This document shows, in pieces, positions 35,011 through 43,299 of a stretch of DNA of 64,000 nucleotides. Each line of letters starts with the position of its first letter. Positions within the stretch are counted from its first letter, which is position 1. Under the pieces are notes generated by a model. It made no database searches and was not told the DNA's origin. It saw only the letters and a program-made list of their open reading frames with translations. A program made the translations under genes and the position numbers. This stretch comes from Mediterraneibacter gnavus ATCC 29149 (GTDB lineage: Bacteria > Bacillota > Clostridia > Lachnospirales > Lachnospiraceae): contig NZ_CP043051.1 in assembly GCF_008121495.1 (NCBI RefSeq), positions 434,001 through 498,000 on the forward strand. Direction: 5' to 3'.

Positions 35011-36186
35011 TTATTTCTTTAAAATGTATTCTTTCATACTTGTTCCGTCCGTATTATTTTCCACATTGAAAATATCAAGGATCGTTGCTGCAATATCTGC
35101 AAAACTTTCTCTTGTTCCGAGATTCACATCTTCCCGGATGCTCTTGCCGTAAACAAGAAACGGTGTGTGCTCCCGTGTGTGATCCGTTCCCGGAAATCCC
35201 GGATCGCATCCGTGATCGGCAGTGATCATCAGAATATCGTCATCTCTCATCCGTTCCATAAAGGTTCCCAGCTGACGGTCAAATGTTGTCGCCGCCTCTG
35301 CATAGCCTTTCCTATTGTTCCTGTGTCCGTACACCATGTCAAAATCCACCAGATTCACAAAACAGATTCCGTTAAAATCTACATCCTGTGTCTCGATGGT
35401 TTTTTCCATTCCGTCCACATTATTCTGGATACGCTGTGTATGCTGGATTCCTTGTCCTGCAAAAATATCATAGATTTTTCCTACACCATACGTATCATAT
35501 CCGGCTTTTACAAGTGCATCCAGCATCGTGTCTTTTGGCGGCAGTAAGGAAAAATCATGCCGGTTCGCAGTTCTGGTAAAATTCGGTGCTGTCCCGATAA
35601 ACGGTCTTGCAATGACACGTCCAACCCCATGCTCTCCCACAAGGATCCTTCTTGCGATCTCACAGTCCCGATACAGTTCTTCGATCGGAACCACATCTTC
35701 ATGTGCTGCAATCTGAAATACACTGTCCGCAGAAGTATATACAATCAGCGCTCCTGTCTCTACATGCTCCTGCCCGTAATCCCGGATCACGTCTGTTCCG
35801 GAGTACGGCTTGTTGCACAGAACCTTCCTTCCCGTCTCACGCTCAAACGCATCCAGCACTTCCTTCGGAAATCCATCCGGATACGTCGGAAGCGGTTTTG
35901 GAGAGATCACTCCGGCAATCTCCCAGTGCCCAATCGTCGTATCTTTCCCTCTGGACTGCTCCTTCATACGTGCATATGAACCGATAGGGTGCTCTTCTTT
36001 CTCCATCCAGTCCACGCCATCGATGTTGAAAAGCCCGATCCTTTTCATGTTCGGGGTATCATACTCCTTCACTTTGGTGATCGTCTTCAATGTGTTTGCT
36101 CCGACATCTCCAAAATCAGCTGCATCTGTCATCTCTCCGATTCCATAACTGTCCAGAACAATCAGAAAAACTCGTTTCTTTTCCAT
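35011..36186 (-). CDS. deoB: phosphopentomutase
   Basis: Alkaline-phosphatase-superfamily mutase of 391 residues that interconverts (deoxy)ribose-1- and 5-phosphate. Metal-binding and family marks: VFLIVLDSYGIGEM (Asp12), GHWEIAGV, CNKPYSGTDVIRDYG, the segment ITADHGCDPG and TDHTREHTPFLVYG. The ATG at 36184-36186 follows AAAGGCGG; nine extra upstream codons in frame are not needed. First gene of the nucleoside transcript. Confidence 0.97.
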   Translation of the reverse strand: MEKKRVFLIVLDSYGIGEMTDAADFGDVGANTLKTITKVKEYDTPNMKRIGLFNIDGVDWMEKEEHPIGSYARMKEQSRGKDTTIGHWEIAGVISPKPLPTYPDGFPKEVLDAFERETGRKVLCNKPYSGTDVIRDYGQEHVETGALIVYTSADSVFQIAAHEDVVPIEELYRDCEIARRILVGEHGVGRVIARPFIGTAPNFTRTANRHDFSLLPPKDTMLDALVKAGYDTYGVGKIYDIFAGQGIQHTQRIQNNVDGMEKTIETQDVDFNGICFVNLVDFDMVYGHRNNRKGYAEAATTFDRQLGTFMERMRDDDILMITADHGCDPGFPGTDHTREHTPFLVYGKSIREDVNLGTRESFADIAATILDIFNVENNTDGTSMKEYILKK

Positions 36187-36260
36187 TTTTAATCCGCCTT
36201 TCAAATTTGCCAATTCCGTCTTTTCTATAGTTCACATTTTAGACACTTTTTATAATCAAG

Positions 36261-36280
36261 AAAAGGACTGGAGTCCTTTT
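36261..36280. promoter_or_regulatory. compact inverted repeat upstream of deoB
   Basis: AAAAGGACT-GG-AGTCCTTTT, perfect 9-bp arms with a 2-bp centre, 75 bp before the deoB start. It is too tight for a good RNA hairpin, so an operator is more likely. A TTGATT and TATAAA pair lie just downstream, but no well-spaced promoter is clear. Confidence 0.4.
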
Positions 36281-36344
36281 TTCGCATTACACTTTTATTT
36301 TCCCTCAATTTTTCTTTATATTTCAATTTTTTATCGTTTAATTC

Positions 36345-36391
36345 GCACAAAAACAGCCCGGCAGATCAAATTTAAATCAAATCCGCCAGGC
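36345..36391 (-). terminator. intrinsic terminator after purD
   Basis: On the minus strand an 11-bp stem GCCTGGCGGAT/ATCTGCCGGGC (two G-U pairs) is followed by TGTTTTTGTG, 31 bp past the purD stop. Confidence 0.75.
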
Positions 36392-36421
36392 AGCTTCTTT
36401 CTTTATACATTTTATATTGTT

Positions 36422-37693
36422 TTATACCTCGTCAATTGCTTTTCCAATATCATGACGCATATATTTGTTTTCAAACTGCACCCACTCTGTTGCAGCATAG
36501 GCATTGGCTCTCGCTTCTTTGAGATCTTTTCCCTTTGCTGTCACACCGAGCACACGCCCGCCGTTTGTCACAATCTGTCCGTCCTGAAGCTTTGTGCCGG
36601 CATGGAAACAGTAATACCCTTCATGCTTGTTAAATTCTTCCAACCCCTGAATCGGGAAACCTTTTTCATAACTTACCGGATATCCTTCGGATGCCAGTAC
36701 CACGCATACTGCTGCATTGTCTTCAAACTGCAGATCTACCTGATCCAGTGTTCCGTCAATACATGCTTCCACAACTTCAATCAAATCATTCTTCATACGC
36801 GGCAGTACAACCTGCGCTTCCGGATCCCCGAAGCGTGCATTGTATTCCAGTACCTTCGGTCCCTCTTCTGTCAGCATCAGTCCAAAAAAGATCACGCCTT
36901 TAAACTCTCTACCCTCTGCTGCCATAGCATCCACCGTTGCCTGATAAATGTGTTCGCTACAAAATTCTTCCACTTCTTTTGTGTAGAACGGGCTTGGTGA
37001 AAATGTTCCCATTCCACCTGTGTTCAGGCCTGTATCTCCATCTCCCGCACGCTTGTGATCCTGTGCAGAAGTCATGGTCTTAATGGTCTTTCCGTCTACG
37101 AAAGAAAGAACAGAAACCTCCCGGCCTGTCATAAATTCTTCGATGACCATCTCATTTCCGGCTGTTCCGAACTTCTTATCCAGCATGATCGTACGCACGC
37201 CTTCTTTTGCCTCTTCAAAATTCTGACAGATTAAAACACCTTTTCCAAGTGCCAGTCCGTCTGCTTTGAGCACGATTGGGAATTTTGCAGTCTCCAGATA
37301 TGCGATTGCTGCATCCGGATCTGTAAAATTCTCATATGCGGCTGTCGGAATATGATATTTCTTCATCAGGTCCTTTGAAAACGCTTTGGATCCCTCCAGG
37401 ATCGCTGCATTCTTTCTTGGTCCGAATGTGCGGATACCGGCTGCTTCCATCTCATCCACAAGACCTCCCACCAGAGGATCATCCATTCCCACAATACAAA
37501 GATCGATCGATTTTTCTTTTGCAAATGCGACCAGTTTTTCAAATTCCATGGCGCCGATCGGCACACACTCTGCGAATTCTTCAATCCCTGCATTTCCCGG
37601 TGCACAGTACATCTTTTCTACTTTGCTGCTCTTTGCGGCGCTGGCTGCGATCGCATGTTCTCTTCCGCCGCTTCCGACTATTAAAACTTTCAT
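36422..37693 (-). CDS. purD: phosphoribosylamine-glycine ligase
   Basis: ATP-grasp ligase of 423 residues that makes glycinamide ribonucleotide in purine synthesis. Starts MKVLIVGSGGREHAIA at 37691-37693 behind GAGGAG; the longer frame runs into purN and is rejected. Family marks are YCAPGNAGI, FPIVLKADGLALGKGV, TGREVSVLSF and EYNARFGDPEAQVVLPRM. It is the last gene of the purE-purM-purN-purD block, with 14 bp to purN and a terminator after it. Confidence 0.97.
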   Translation of the reverse strand: MKVLIVGSGGREHAIAASAAKSSKVEKMYCAPGNAGIEEFAECVPIGAMEFEKLVAFAKEKSIDLCIVGMDDPLVGGLVDEMEAAGIRTFGPRKNAAILEGSKAFSKDLMKKYHIPTAAYENFTDPDAAIAYLETAKFPIVLKADGLALGKGVLICQNFEEAKEGVRTIMLDKKFGTAGNEMVIEEFMTGREVSVLSFVDGKTIKTMTSAQDHKRAGDGDTGLNTGGMGTFSPSPFYTKEVEEFCSEHIYQATVDAMAAEGREFKGVIFFGLMLTEEGPKVLEYNARFGDPEAQVVLPRMKNDLIEVVEACIDGTLDQVDLQFEDNAAVCVVLASEGYPVSYEKGFPIQGLEEFNKHEGYYCFHAGTKLQDGQIVTNGGRVLGVTAKGKDLKEARANAYAATEWVQFENKYMRHDIGKAIDEV

Positions 37694-37707
37694 GGCAGTC
37701 TCCTCTT

Positions 37708-38334
37708 CTACTGTGTGATCACAGTTCTTCCGTCTTTTACCGTTACTTTTCCATTGGCGATCAGATCGATCGCTTCCGGCAGAATCTTCCATTCTGCCTG
37801 CTCCATCACCCGGCGCTGCAAAATCTCAGGAGTATCATCCGGCTGTGTTTCTACTGCTTTCTGTAACAGGATCGGACCGGTATCCGTCCCCTCATCCACA
37901 AAATGAACCGTTGCACCGACTACCTTTACACCGCGCTCTAGAGCTGCCTCATGTACCTTCAGTCCGTAAAATCCTTTTCCACAGAAGGAAGGGATCAAAG
38001 ACGGATGAATATTGATCATACGGTTGCGGTATTTTGCAATCATCTCCGGCGGGATCACCACCAGGAATCCTGCAAGCACGATCAGATCAGGCGCATATGC
38101 ATCGACTGCTTCCAGAAGCTTCTCATTAAAGATTTCTCTGGATTCAAACTCCTTCGGCGAGATACAACACGCCGAAATCCCGTGTTCTTTTGCACGTTCC
38201 AGCGCATATGCATTGGCGTTATTACTGATCACACCGACAATTTCCGCATTAGTGATCGTACCGTCTGCCACACGATCTATGATCGCCTGAAGGTTGGTTC
38301 CGCCTCCGGAAACCATCACGACTACTCTTAGCAT
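37708..38334 (-). CDS. purN: phosphoribosylglycinamide formyltransferase
   Basis: Folate-dependent GAR transformylase of 208 residues. The phosphate loop [12 protein letters not shown] lies at the N-terminus. The catalytic set Asn/His/Asp is in [12 protein letters not shown] and in [14 protein letters not shown]. It overlaps the end of purM by 7 bp. It uses 10-formyltetrahydrofolate to formylate the PurD product. Confidence 0.97.
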   Translation of the reverse strand: MLRVVVMVSGGGTNLQAIIDRVADGTITNAEIVGVISNNANAYALERAKEHGISACCISPKEFESREIFNEKLLEAVDAYAPDLIVLAGFLVVIPPEMIAKYRNRMINIHPSLIPSFCGKGFYGLKVHEAALERGVKVVGATVHFVDEGTDTGPILLQKAVETQPDDTPEILQRRVMEQAEWKILPEAIDLIANGKVTVKDGRTVITQ

Positions 38335-39353
38335 AAAGTAACTCCTTTTTCTCCGGCTTCGATCTTACCTACTACATATGGAGTATCTCCGGCCGCTTTG
38401 ATTGCTTCCATTGTCTTCTCCACATCTGCGGCGTCTACTGCCAGAACCATACCAAGTCCCATGTTGAATGTGTTGTACATCATCTGTTCTTCGATATCCC
38501 CTTCTTTTGCCAGCATATCAAAAATCGGAAGCACCGGATAACTGTCCTTTTCGATCACTGCATGCGTTCCTTCTTTAAGCATACGTGGAATATTCTCATA
38601 GAATCCGCCGCCTGTAATATGGCTGCAGGCTTTGACTGTCACACCCGCTGCTTTGATGCTCTTGAGTGCTTTGACATAAATTCTGGTAGGTGCTAAAAGT
38701 GCTTCGCCCAATGTACATCCAAGACTCTCATGATATGTCTCCAGATTTTCTTTTGTCATCTCAAACACTTTTCTCACCAGAGAGAATCCGTTGCTGTGCA
38801 CACCGGAAGACGCCATCCCGATCAGTACATCTCCTGCTTTTAAGTCTTCTCCTGTGATCATCTCTTTTTTATCACAGACACCTACTGCAAATCCGGCCAG
38901 ATCATAATCTTCCTCCGGCATCAGTCCCGGATGCTCTGCTGTCTCACCACCGATCAGCGCTGCTTCTGACTGCAAACATCCTTCTGCAACACCGCTTACG
39001 ATCGATGCGATCTTTTCCGGGTAATTCTTTCCACATGCGATGTAATCCAGGAAAAATAATGGTTCTCCTCCTGCACATGCAATATCATTGACACACATCG
39101 CAACTGCATCGATTCCGATCGTATCATGCTTGTCCATGATCATTGCCAGTTTGACTTTTGTACCACATCCGTCTGTTCCGGAAAGCAGTACCGGCTCTTC
39201 CATCTCTTTGATCTTTGCAAGAGAAAACGCACCGGAAAATCCACCCAGTCCACCGAGTACTTCCGGACGCATTGTTTTCTTTACGTGTTCTTTCATAAGT
39301 TCCACTGATTTGTAACCAGCCTCAATATCCACACCTGCATTCTTATAATCCAT
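38328..39353 (-). CDS. purM: phosphoribosylformylglycinamidine cyclo-ligase
   Basis: AIR synthetase of 341 residues. Marks are [40 protein letters not shown], the segment [11 protein letters not shown] and [15 protein letters not shown]. It closes the imidazole ring with ATP. It lies 32 bp after purE and is coupled to purN by a short overlap. Confidence 0.97.
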   Translation of the reverse strand: MDYKNAGVDIEAGYKSVELMKEHVKKTMRPEVLGGLGGFSGAFSLAKIKEMEEPVLLSGTDGCGTKVKLAMIMDKHDTIGIDAVAMCVNDIACAGGEPLFFLDYIACGKNYPEKIASIVSGVAEGCLQSEAALIGGETAEHPGLMPEEDYDLAGFAVGVCDKKEMITGEDLKAGDVLIGMASSGVHSNGFSLVRKVFEMTKENLETYHESLGCTLGEALLAPTRIYVKALKSIKAAGVTVKACSHITGGGFYENIPRMLKEGTHAVIEKDSYPVLPIFDMLAKEGDIEEQMMYNTFNMGLGMVLAVDAADVEKTMEAIKAAGDTPYVVGKIEAGEKGVTLC

Positions 39354-39385
39354 AACTATTCTCCATTTCTTACATCGTCTGTGCT

Positions 39386-39895
39386 CTATTTTTCCAGATA
39401 CGCCTGATATCCGATCTCGTCCAGCTTTTCTGCTTTTTTCTGAACTGTCTCTTTCATCTCTTCTGAATATGCTTTGAGTTTTTTCAAAACTTCCTCATCT
39501 GAGGTCGCAAGAATCTTTGCTGCCAGAATTGCCGCATTCATACCTCCGTCAATCGCAACAGTGGCAACCGGAATTCCCGGCGGCATCTGAACGATCGAAT
39601 AGAGTGCATCCATTCCATCCAGATTCTTTCCGGACATCGGAACTCCTACTACTGGCATCGGGAAAAGTGCCGCACACATTCCCGGAAGATGTGCTGCCAT
39701 TCCTGCTCCTGCGATGATCACTTTGATCCCCTTTCCTTCGGCCGCCTTTGCCCAGTCAAAAAACACATCAGGCATACGGTGTGCGGAAATGATCGTCATC
39801 TCGTAATCAATTCCCAGTTTTTCCAGCATGTCCGCAGCTTTGCTCATCACCTTAAGGTCTGAATCACTGCCCATTACAATTCCTACTTTTGGCAT
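39386..39895 (-). CDS. purE: N5-carboxyaminoimidazole ribonucleotide mutase
   Basis: Class I PurE of 169 residues. [12 protein letters not shown] and ISAHRMPD hold the active-site Ser/Asp/His, and [12 protein letters not shown] is the conserved loop. It moves the carboxylate of N5-CAIR, which normally needs PurK; no purK is in the window. It is the first pur gene, with a 38-bp gap to an unrelated upstream gene and no visible riboswitch or PurR box. Confidence 0.96.
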   Translation of the reverse strand: MPKVGIVMGSDSDLKVMSKAADMLEKLGIDYEMTIISAHRMPDVFFDWAKAAEGKGIKVIIAGAGMAAHLPGMCAALFPMPVVGVPMSGKNLDGMDALYSIVQMPPGIPVATVAIDGGMNAAILAAKILATSDEEVLKKLKAYSEEMKETVQKKAEKLDEIGYQAYLEK

Positions 39896-39933
39896 ATCTT
39901 GTCCACCTTTCTTAACTTTTGTGTATTCCCTGT

Positions 39934-41232
39934 CTATTTCTCAAAAGATCCGTCCGGCATCTTTTTTCCCTCAGTCACGAATCTTCCGTCCTCCAATAGT
40001 ATAATATTTTTTCCTTCTTTTGTTAATACACTTATTTCTTCTAACTCTTCATAAGGTGTGGTTATATCTAAACCGTATTGATTCATAAGCTGAACTGATT
40101 TTTCATCAAATATGCGCAGACATTCCTTTTGTTCCTCCATGTAGGAAACTGCATCAGGACCGGCTTGTCCGCACAACGCTTCTTCCGCCCGATCCAGTCG
40201 GATTCTTCCTGTCACTCTGGCTGTCCACTCCTTCTCACGCTCATATCCGTACTTCATCACATCCAGTTTTCGCTCGATATATTTCTTATCCAGAAACAGC
40301 GCCTCATCACATTTATGATCTGCTTCATACTGCGGATTTACATTCCCATGCAGTTCGTCTCTTGCAATCACACCGGATGCCGGAATGCAGATGACAGGTT
40401 CGATTCCCTGTTTTTCCAAATCTGCCAGCACAGCCAAAACAAGCCGCTCAAATCCCGGACGATAAAAGATCTGTACCACTGACTTTTCAGCCTGGCAATC
40501 CTCTTTGCGATATCTTCTTGTATACGTGTCTGCTATTTTCCAAAGAGCCTCCTCGGAAAGATTTCTGAAATATTCTGCCGTTTCCAGTTCTTTCTCTCCC
40601 ACATATTCCCCGTAAGAATACAGATACCGGTTATCTGAAAGATCCATTTCCCTGATCCTGTCAATGACTGATTTTGTGTACACTGGATTTATGGACTCTC
40701 TGAGATGATCTGCCAGAAATACATCGCAGTAATCGCTTGCATACCAGTACACACACTCTCTTAAATTCCTGTATTCCGGCTGTTCCTGCGCTTCAAAACA
40801 CTGATAGATCTCCAGAAACAACTCATTTAAGATCGTCAGATAATCCAGTCTGTTCGAAAATGCATACAGAATCCCGCTGCGCAATTCTGTATACAAAAAA
40901 CTCAGGAGCTGTCCATAGACTTCTGAAAGCATCTTTACCGCATATGTCGGATCAGCAAAACTCTTCTTATAGTTTTCCCCCAGAATATCTACATACAGCT
41001 CCTGATTCCATCTCTTCCTCTCTTCCAGAGTGAAGGTTTCAAAACTGTGGTCTTCTATTGTTCTGCGAAGTGATTCCAGTTTGAGCAAAAAAGCGGCACA
41101 CATCCGGAAATACGGCCGATACCTGTCCTGCACAGTCTCTTCCTGATCGATCATCTGCAGTCTTTCTATTGAGAGCTGGTGGCGTTCCATACATCTCTCG
41201 TTTCTATCCCGCTGCCATGTTTCCAATTTCAT
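39934..41232 (-). CDS. uncharacterised protein resembling the N-terminal half of long clostridial aminopeptidases
   Basis: Soluble, mainly helical and acidic protein of 432 residues with no clear catalytic motif. From memory it resembles the N-terminal region of the long M29-type leucyl aminopeptidase-like proteins of Lachnospiraceae: a helical part with SEVYGQLLSFLYTELRSGIL and VYWYASDYCDVFLADHLRES, then IFYRPGFERLVLAV and ALFLDKKYIERKLDVMK. The metallopeptidase C-terminal half is absent; the frame stops at GKKMPDGSFEK and purE follows within 38 bp. It may be a natural short paralogue or a truncation. A good AGGAGGA site precedes the ATG, which directly abuts the upstream membrane gene. Confidence 0.5.
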   Translation of the reverse strand: MKLETWQRDRNERCMERHQLSIERLQMIDQEETVQDRYRPYFRMCAAFLLKLESLRRTIEDHSFETFTLEERKRWNQELYVDILGENYKKSFADPTYAVKMLSEVYGQLLSFLYTELRSGILYAFSNRLDYLTILNELFLEIYQCFEAQEQPEYRNLRECVYWYASDYCDVFLADHLRESINPVYTKSVIDRIREMDLSDNRYLYSYGEYVGEKELETAEYFRNLSEEALWKIADTYTRRYRKEDCQAEKSVVQIFYRPGFERLVLAVLADLEKQGIEPVICIPASGVIARDELHGNVNPQYEADHKCDEALFLDKKYIERKLDVMKYGYEREKEWTARVTGRIRLDRAEEALCGQAGPDAVSYMEEQKECLRIFDEKSVQLMNQYGLDITTPYEELEEISVLTKEGKNIILLEDGRFVTEGKKMPDGSFEK

Positions 41233-41586
41233 CTATGAGAGTCCTCCTAAAAATATCATGATCAGAACCAGCAATACCAGCCCGTTAAGTACGATTCCGA
41301 GCCAGCACGTAAAATGTCTTTTTTCCGGCTCCTGACGTCCCTTAAGACCTGCCCGGATTCCAAAAACTGTAAACATCATATCGATCAGTCCCAATGCACC
41401 TGCAATATCTGCCGTTTTCTCACGCATTGTATACGCATGAAGAATCAACAATACAAGAACAAACAATGAAAAAATCGCATACATACAAGAACTTTTTCCC
41501 TGTCTTGCCTGTCTGATTTTTTCTTTCTTCTCTTTCTTCTCTTTCTTTTCCTTATTTTCCTTTTTTTCCTTTTTTTCTCCTGCCAT
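41233..41586 (-). CDS. small membrane protein with Lys/Glu-rich N-terminus (DUF6142-like)
   Basis: Protein of 117 residues. The first 30 residues are almost pure lysine and glutamate in a KEKKE repeat; then come three hydrophobic helices (about 34-53, 61-78 and 93-115). The topology suggests a charged cytoplasmic tail on a small membrane domain with the motif DMMFTVFGIRAGLKGRQEPE. I recall similar DUF6142 proteins in Lachnospiraceae but cannot assign a function. It overlaps the end of the VanZ-like gene by 35 bp. The repetitive DNA (about 41518-41585) is slippage-prone. Confidence 0.65.
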   Translation of the reverse strand: MAGEKKEKKENKEKKEKKEKKEKIRQARQGKSSCMYAIFSLFVLVLLILHAYTMREKTADIAGALGLIDMMFTVFGIRAGLKGRQEPEKRHFTCWLGIVLNGLVLLVLIMIFLGGLS

Positions 41587-42037
41587 CATATTTTCTCCTT
41601 ATCCCATTACAGATCAAAAACAATACATATCCTAAAATTCCGCCGATCGTATTCAGTAACAGATCATCTACGTCAAAGCTTCCCACTCTTGTCAAAAGCT
41701 GAAATACTTCCACTCCGAGGCTCAGTCCCAAGCTATAGAACAATGTCATCAAAAAGCCTCTCATCCTGCTGGCAACGGATATAAAAAATCCATATGGCAC
41801 AAAAATCAGGATATTTCCAAATAAATTGGTAAATACCGCGAAAAGCCCAAGCGTTTCCCGGTATTCCACAAAACGTCTGATCTCCTTGAAAAGCACAAGA
41901 TTACAGCGGTATTCTTCACCAATACCGCTGCGTCCGTACCAGTCTGAGAAGATCAGGAAATATAATAAGAAAAAAATATAGAGCACAAATAATATTTTTC
42001 CCACCGTGCGGGTTCTTTTCACCTGTCTCTGATTCAA
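41552..42037 (-). CDS. VanZ family membrane protein
   Basis: Membrane protein of 161 residues with four helices and the VanZ pattern: FLLYFLIFSDWYGRSG, NLFGNILIFVPYGFFI and LSLGVEVFQLLTRVGSFDVDD with the conserved D-V-D-D-L-L-N-T. VanZ itself confers low-level teicoplanin resistance, but most family members, including this one, stand apart from van genes and have unknown roles. It ends with a basic tail (RRKYDGRRKKGKKGK) that overlaps the next gene. Confidence 0.85.
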   Translation of the reverse strand: MNQRQVKRTRTVGKILFVLYIFFLLYFLIFSDWYGRSGIGEEYRCNLVLFKEIRRFVEYRETLGLFAVFTNLFGNILIFVPYGFFISVASRMRGFLMTLFYSLGLSLGVEVFQLLTRVGSFDVDDLLLNTIGGILGYVLFLICNGIRRKYDGRRKKGKKGK

Positions 42038-42059
42038 ATTACTCCCCCGTTTTCCACAG

Positions 42060-42209
42060 CTAAAATGTAATCTCGCTCTTATTTTTCAACAGACGTGCCC
42101 CATTGACAATGGCGATAATTCCGGCTGTCACGCCTGTTACGATCGTAATGATTCCGATCACAATGCTTCCTGCTCCTGCCTGACTCATTGTTTTATATGC
42201 CTTCTCCAT
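42060..42209 (-). CDS. 49-residue hydrophobic membrane peptide
   Basis: Very short gene with an excellent GGGGAG ribosome site 8 bases before the ATG at 42207-42209. It encodes a short charged start, one long hydrophobic helix (SIVIGIITIVTGVTAGIIAI), then NGARLLKNKSE. This is a single-pass membrane protein, 17 bp after the pyrE stop. Similar small proteins accompany Lachnospiraceae genomes but I cannot name a family. Regular codon structure and the ribosome site support that it is translated. Confidence 0.6.
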   Translation of the reverse strand: MEKAYKTMSQAGAGSIVIGIITIVTGVTAGIIAIVNGARLLKNKSEITF

Positions 42210-42226
42210 CTTCTTTCACTCCCCGC

Positions 42227-42907
42227 TTACTTTGCACCATACATTTCATAATATGCATCAATTGCCGCTTTTAATGTATCATCAATGATCACTTTTCCTT
42301 TATATGGTCTGTTGTAGAGGTGTTCTACGACTTCTTCCATTGTTACGATTGCTGCGGTGTCAAAGCCATACAGCTCTTTCACTTCATCCAATGCACATTT
42401 TTCTCCGCCTTTTCCGACTTCCATACGGTTTAATGACACCATCAGTCCGACGATCTCTACATCGGCAGCACCTTTTACTTTCGGAACTGTCTCTTCCATA
42501 GATTTTCCGGATGTTGTTACATCCTCGATCATCACAACACGGTCTCCGTCTTTTAATTTACTTCCAAGGAAACTTCCCTTGTCTGCACCGTGATCTTTTT
42601 CTTCTTTGCGGTCTGAACAGTAACGCACTTCTTTTCCGTATAATTCGCTGTATGCGATTGCAGTTACAACTCCAAGCGGGATTCCCTTATAAGCAGGTCC
42701 GAATAACACATCGAAGTCATCGCCGTATTTATCGTGAATTGCCTTCGCGTAATACTCACCCAGCTTTTTCAGCTGAGAACCTGTTACATATCCGCCTGCA
42801 TTCATAAAAAACGGAGATTTTCTTCCGCTCTTCAATGTAAACTCTCCAAATTTTAATACATCACTGTCTACCATAAATTCAATAAATTCCTGTTTGTATG
42901 CTTCCAT
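42227..42907 (-). CDS. pyrE: orotate phosphoribosyltransferase
   Basis: PRTase of 226 residues that joins orotate to PRPP in UMP synthesis. The PRPP motif is VVMIEDVTTSGKSMEE and the flexible loop carries DRKEEKDHGADKG. FTLKSGRKSPFFMNAG is typical of the bacterial enzyme. Start at the ATG at 42905-42907 after GGAGG; the longer frame adds 24 codons of promoter-region sequence. Unlike the other pyr genes here it is 5 kb away from the pyrC-F-K-D group, under its own promoter. Confidence 0.96.
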   Translation of the reverse strand: MEAYKQEFIEFMVDSDVLKFGEFTLKSGRKSPFFMNAGGYVTGSQLKKLGEYYAKAIHDKYGDDFDVLFGPAYKGIPLGVVTAIAYSELYGKEVRYCSDRKEEKDHGADKGSFLGSKLKDGDRVVMIEDVTTSGKSMEETVPKVKGAADVEIVGLMVSLNRMEVGKGGEKCALDEVKELYGFDTAAIVTMEEVVEHLYNRPYKGKVIIDDTLKAAIDAYYEMYGAK

Positions 42908-42969
42908 CTTCCTTAAACCTCCATATTTATGGACATCTGTATGCCCCTGTAATCTGTTAAATCTTCTCA

Positions 42970-42998
42970 ATTTTATCATAATTTTTCGGTTATTTCAA
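42970..42998 (-). promoter_or_regulatory. sigma-A promoter of pyrE
   Basis: Minus-strand TTGAAA (42993-42998), 17 bp, TAAAAT (42970-42975), 63 bp before the pyrE start. No PyrR-type attenuator stem is recognised. Confidence 0.6.
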
Positions 42999-43053
42999 TT
43001 TTTTATCAGCCGCAGTTAAAATCTCCTGAATTTTCTTCCCGGAAGCTGCCCGT

Positions 43054-43093
43054 ATAAAAACAGGGAGACTACTCATATCACGGATAATCTCCC
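43054..43093 (-). terminator. intrinsic terminator after the aroE-cluster
   Basis: Minus-strand stem GGGAGA/TCTCCC with an 18-base loop that can pair further, followed by TGTTTTTAT. It ends the transcript of the OYE-aroE-small HTH genes. Confidence 0.65.
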
Positions 43094-43128
43094 ACCGGAC
43101 AGTTCACCAGAAAGGACGTTTCACACTT

Positions 43129-43299
43129 TTATAAAATTCCAAACCAAAACAAAAATTCAACATACGCTTGATCTAAGTTCAGTTTCTCTGCTATTTTTTC
43201 GATGTTCATTCCTTTTCCAAGCTCATTTCTGATTTGTTCTATATCATATTCCATGTTGCCCGGAATCCTTTTTTCCTTATCCTCGAAAAAATCTTTCAT
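43129..43299 (-). CDS. small protein with helix-turn-helix-like C-terminus
   Basis: Fifty-six residues from the ATG at 43297-43299, with GGAGG 6 bases upstream inside the end of aroE (23-bp overlap). The C-terminal part, IEKIAEKLNLDQAYVEFLFW, has the pattern of a sigma-type or transposase-type helix-turn-helix. A similar tail is found at the ends of Rpn-family nucleases. It is too short for a stand-alone repressor with an effector domain. Function unknown; the overlap suggests co-translation with aroE. Confidence 0.5.
   Translation of the reverse strand: MKDFFEDKEKRIPGNMEYDIEQIRNELGKGMNIEKIAEKLNLDQAYVEFLFWFGIL

Noticed and set aside
36261..36280. Intrinsic terminator on the plus strand upstream of deoB
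   Set aside because: The arms are separated by only two bases and no plus-strand gene ends there; an operator is more plausible.
39896..39933. Purine riboswitch or PurR site before purE
   Set aside because: Only 38 bp lie between the preceding gene and purE, too short for a riboswitch, and no PurR box is visible.
41552..42037. Glycopeptide resistance locus because of the VanZ-like protein
   Set aside because: No vanA/H/X/Y/R/S genes nearby; VanZ-family membrane proteins are common without resistance.
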